64,000 bases of DNA from Loktanella sp. S4079 (GTDB lineage: Bacteria; Pseudomonadota; Alphaproteobacteria; Rhodobacterales; Rhodobacteraceae). Location: the NCBI RefSeq assembly GCF_000967725.1, contig NZ_JXYE01000002.1, positions 806,001-870,000 of the forward strand, read 5' to 3'. Shown here piece after piece: positions 63,791-64,000 of this stretch. The stretch's first letter is position 1. The number at the start of each line of letters is the position of its first letter. The position numbers and the translations under genes were made by a program. The notes beneath the pieces were generated by a model, which made no database searches, had not been told where the DNA came from, and was given only the letters and a program-made list of their open reading frames with translations.

Positions 63791-64000
63791 ATGACCAAGA
63801 TGGAGAAAATTGTGAAATCCGACGCCGAATGGCGCGAGGAACTTTCCGATCTGGCCTATAAAGTCACACGCAAGCACGGCACTGAACGTTCCGGCACACA
63901 TGACAACTTTCCCAAAACTCCCGGTGTTTTTAGATGCGTCTGCTGTGGTGCCCCGCTTTTTGATCAATCTGCAAAATTTGAGAGCGGCACAGGATGGCCT
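63791..64000 (+). CDS. msrB: Peptide-methionine (R)-S-oxide reductase MsrB (3' end outside window)
   Basis: Seventy codons are visible from the ATG at 63791, after AAAGGA. The N-terminus has a typical MsrB layout: WREELSDLAYKVTRKHGTE, then GVFRCVCCGAPLFDQSAKFE and SGTGWP. The paired cysteines CVCC are half of the usual zinc site. The catalytic cysteine and second CxxC lie beyond the edge. Confidence 0.93.
   Translation, partial: MTKMEKIVKSDAEWREELSDLAYKVTRKHGTERSGTHDNFPKTPGVFRCVCCGAPLFDQSAKFESGTGWP

Overview
The window looks like chromosomal DNA of a marine alphaproteobacterium of the Rhodobacteraceae (Roseobacter group). The evidence is the iscR-nifS-sufB-sufC-sufD-sufS cluster with an Irr-type operator, an IscR with a single cysteine, the pepA/holC-lptF-lptG-lptD-surA-pdxA-rsmA run, DUF4167 and DUF1499 proteins, an RTX/Hint secreted protein and the overall codon style. 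GC is moderate by eye. There is one tRNA, and no rRNA, CRISPR array, transposase or phage block.

Region A (1-19906) is the unusual part: a surface or extracellular matrix locus. A minus-strand operon encodes a 170-aa, an 872-aa and a very large (over 1596 aa, cut by the window edge) DUF11-repeat protein, the last with an outer-membrane-barrel-like C-terminus. On the plus strand lie a 164-aa secreted protein, a lambda-endolysin-like muramidase and a mosaic secreted protein of about 1950 aa. In the middle sit a LuxR-type response regulator and a divergent hybrid histidine kinase that carries every step of a phosphorelay. Every transcription unit in this block has a CTATCC(G/A)AAA-type box in its upstream region, and at several the box recurs at exactly 20-bp steps. 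This points to one self-contained regulon run by the local phosphorelay.

Region B (19930-32563) is iron and iron-sulfur metabolism. It holds a siderophore ABC importer (FatB/YclQ-like binding protein, two permeases, ATPase), tRNA-Arg(CCG), and the suf operon: iscR, a NifS-like desulfurase, sufB, an FkbM-methyltransferase remnant, a membrane protein, sufC, sufD, two YIP1-like membrane proteins and sufS. A perfect Irr box overlaps the likely iscR promoter.

Region C (32598-45552) is mixed housekeeping: an alpha/beta hydrolase, an HD-domain phosphohydrolase, a DEAD-box helicase with a long basic tail, a TfoX C-terminal-like protein, a DUF4112 protein, ndk, an RTX protein with a truncated Hint domain, a secreted phytase-like esterase, an ABC-F ATPase, MarC, a retropepsin-like protease with an overlapping 31-aa lipoprotein, and holC.

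Region D (45556-64000) is envelope assembly and translation: pepA, lptF-lptG-lptD, surA, pdxA, rsmA, DUF4167, prmC-prfA, DUF1499, an M20 amidohydrolase, mazG, an orphan ferric-iron binding protein with a strong promoter and terminator, a second ABC-F ATPase, an OlsB-like acyltransferase and the start of msrB.
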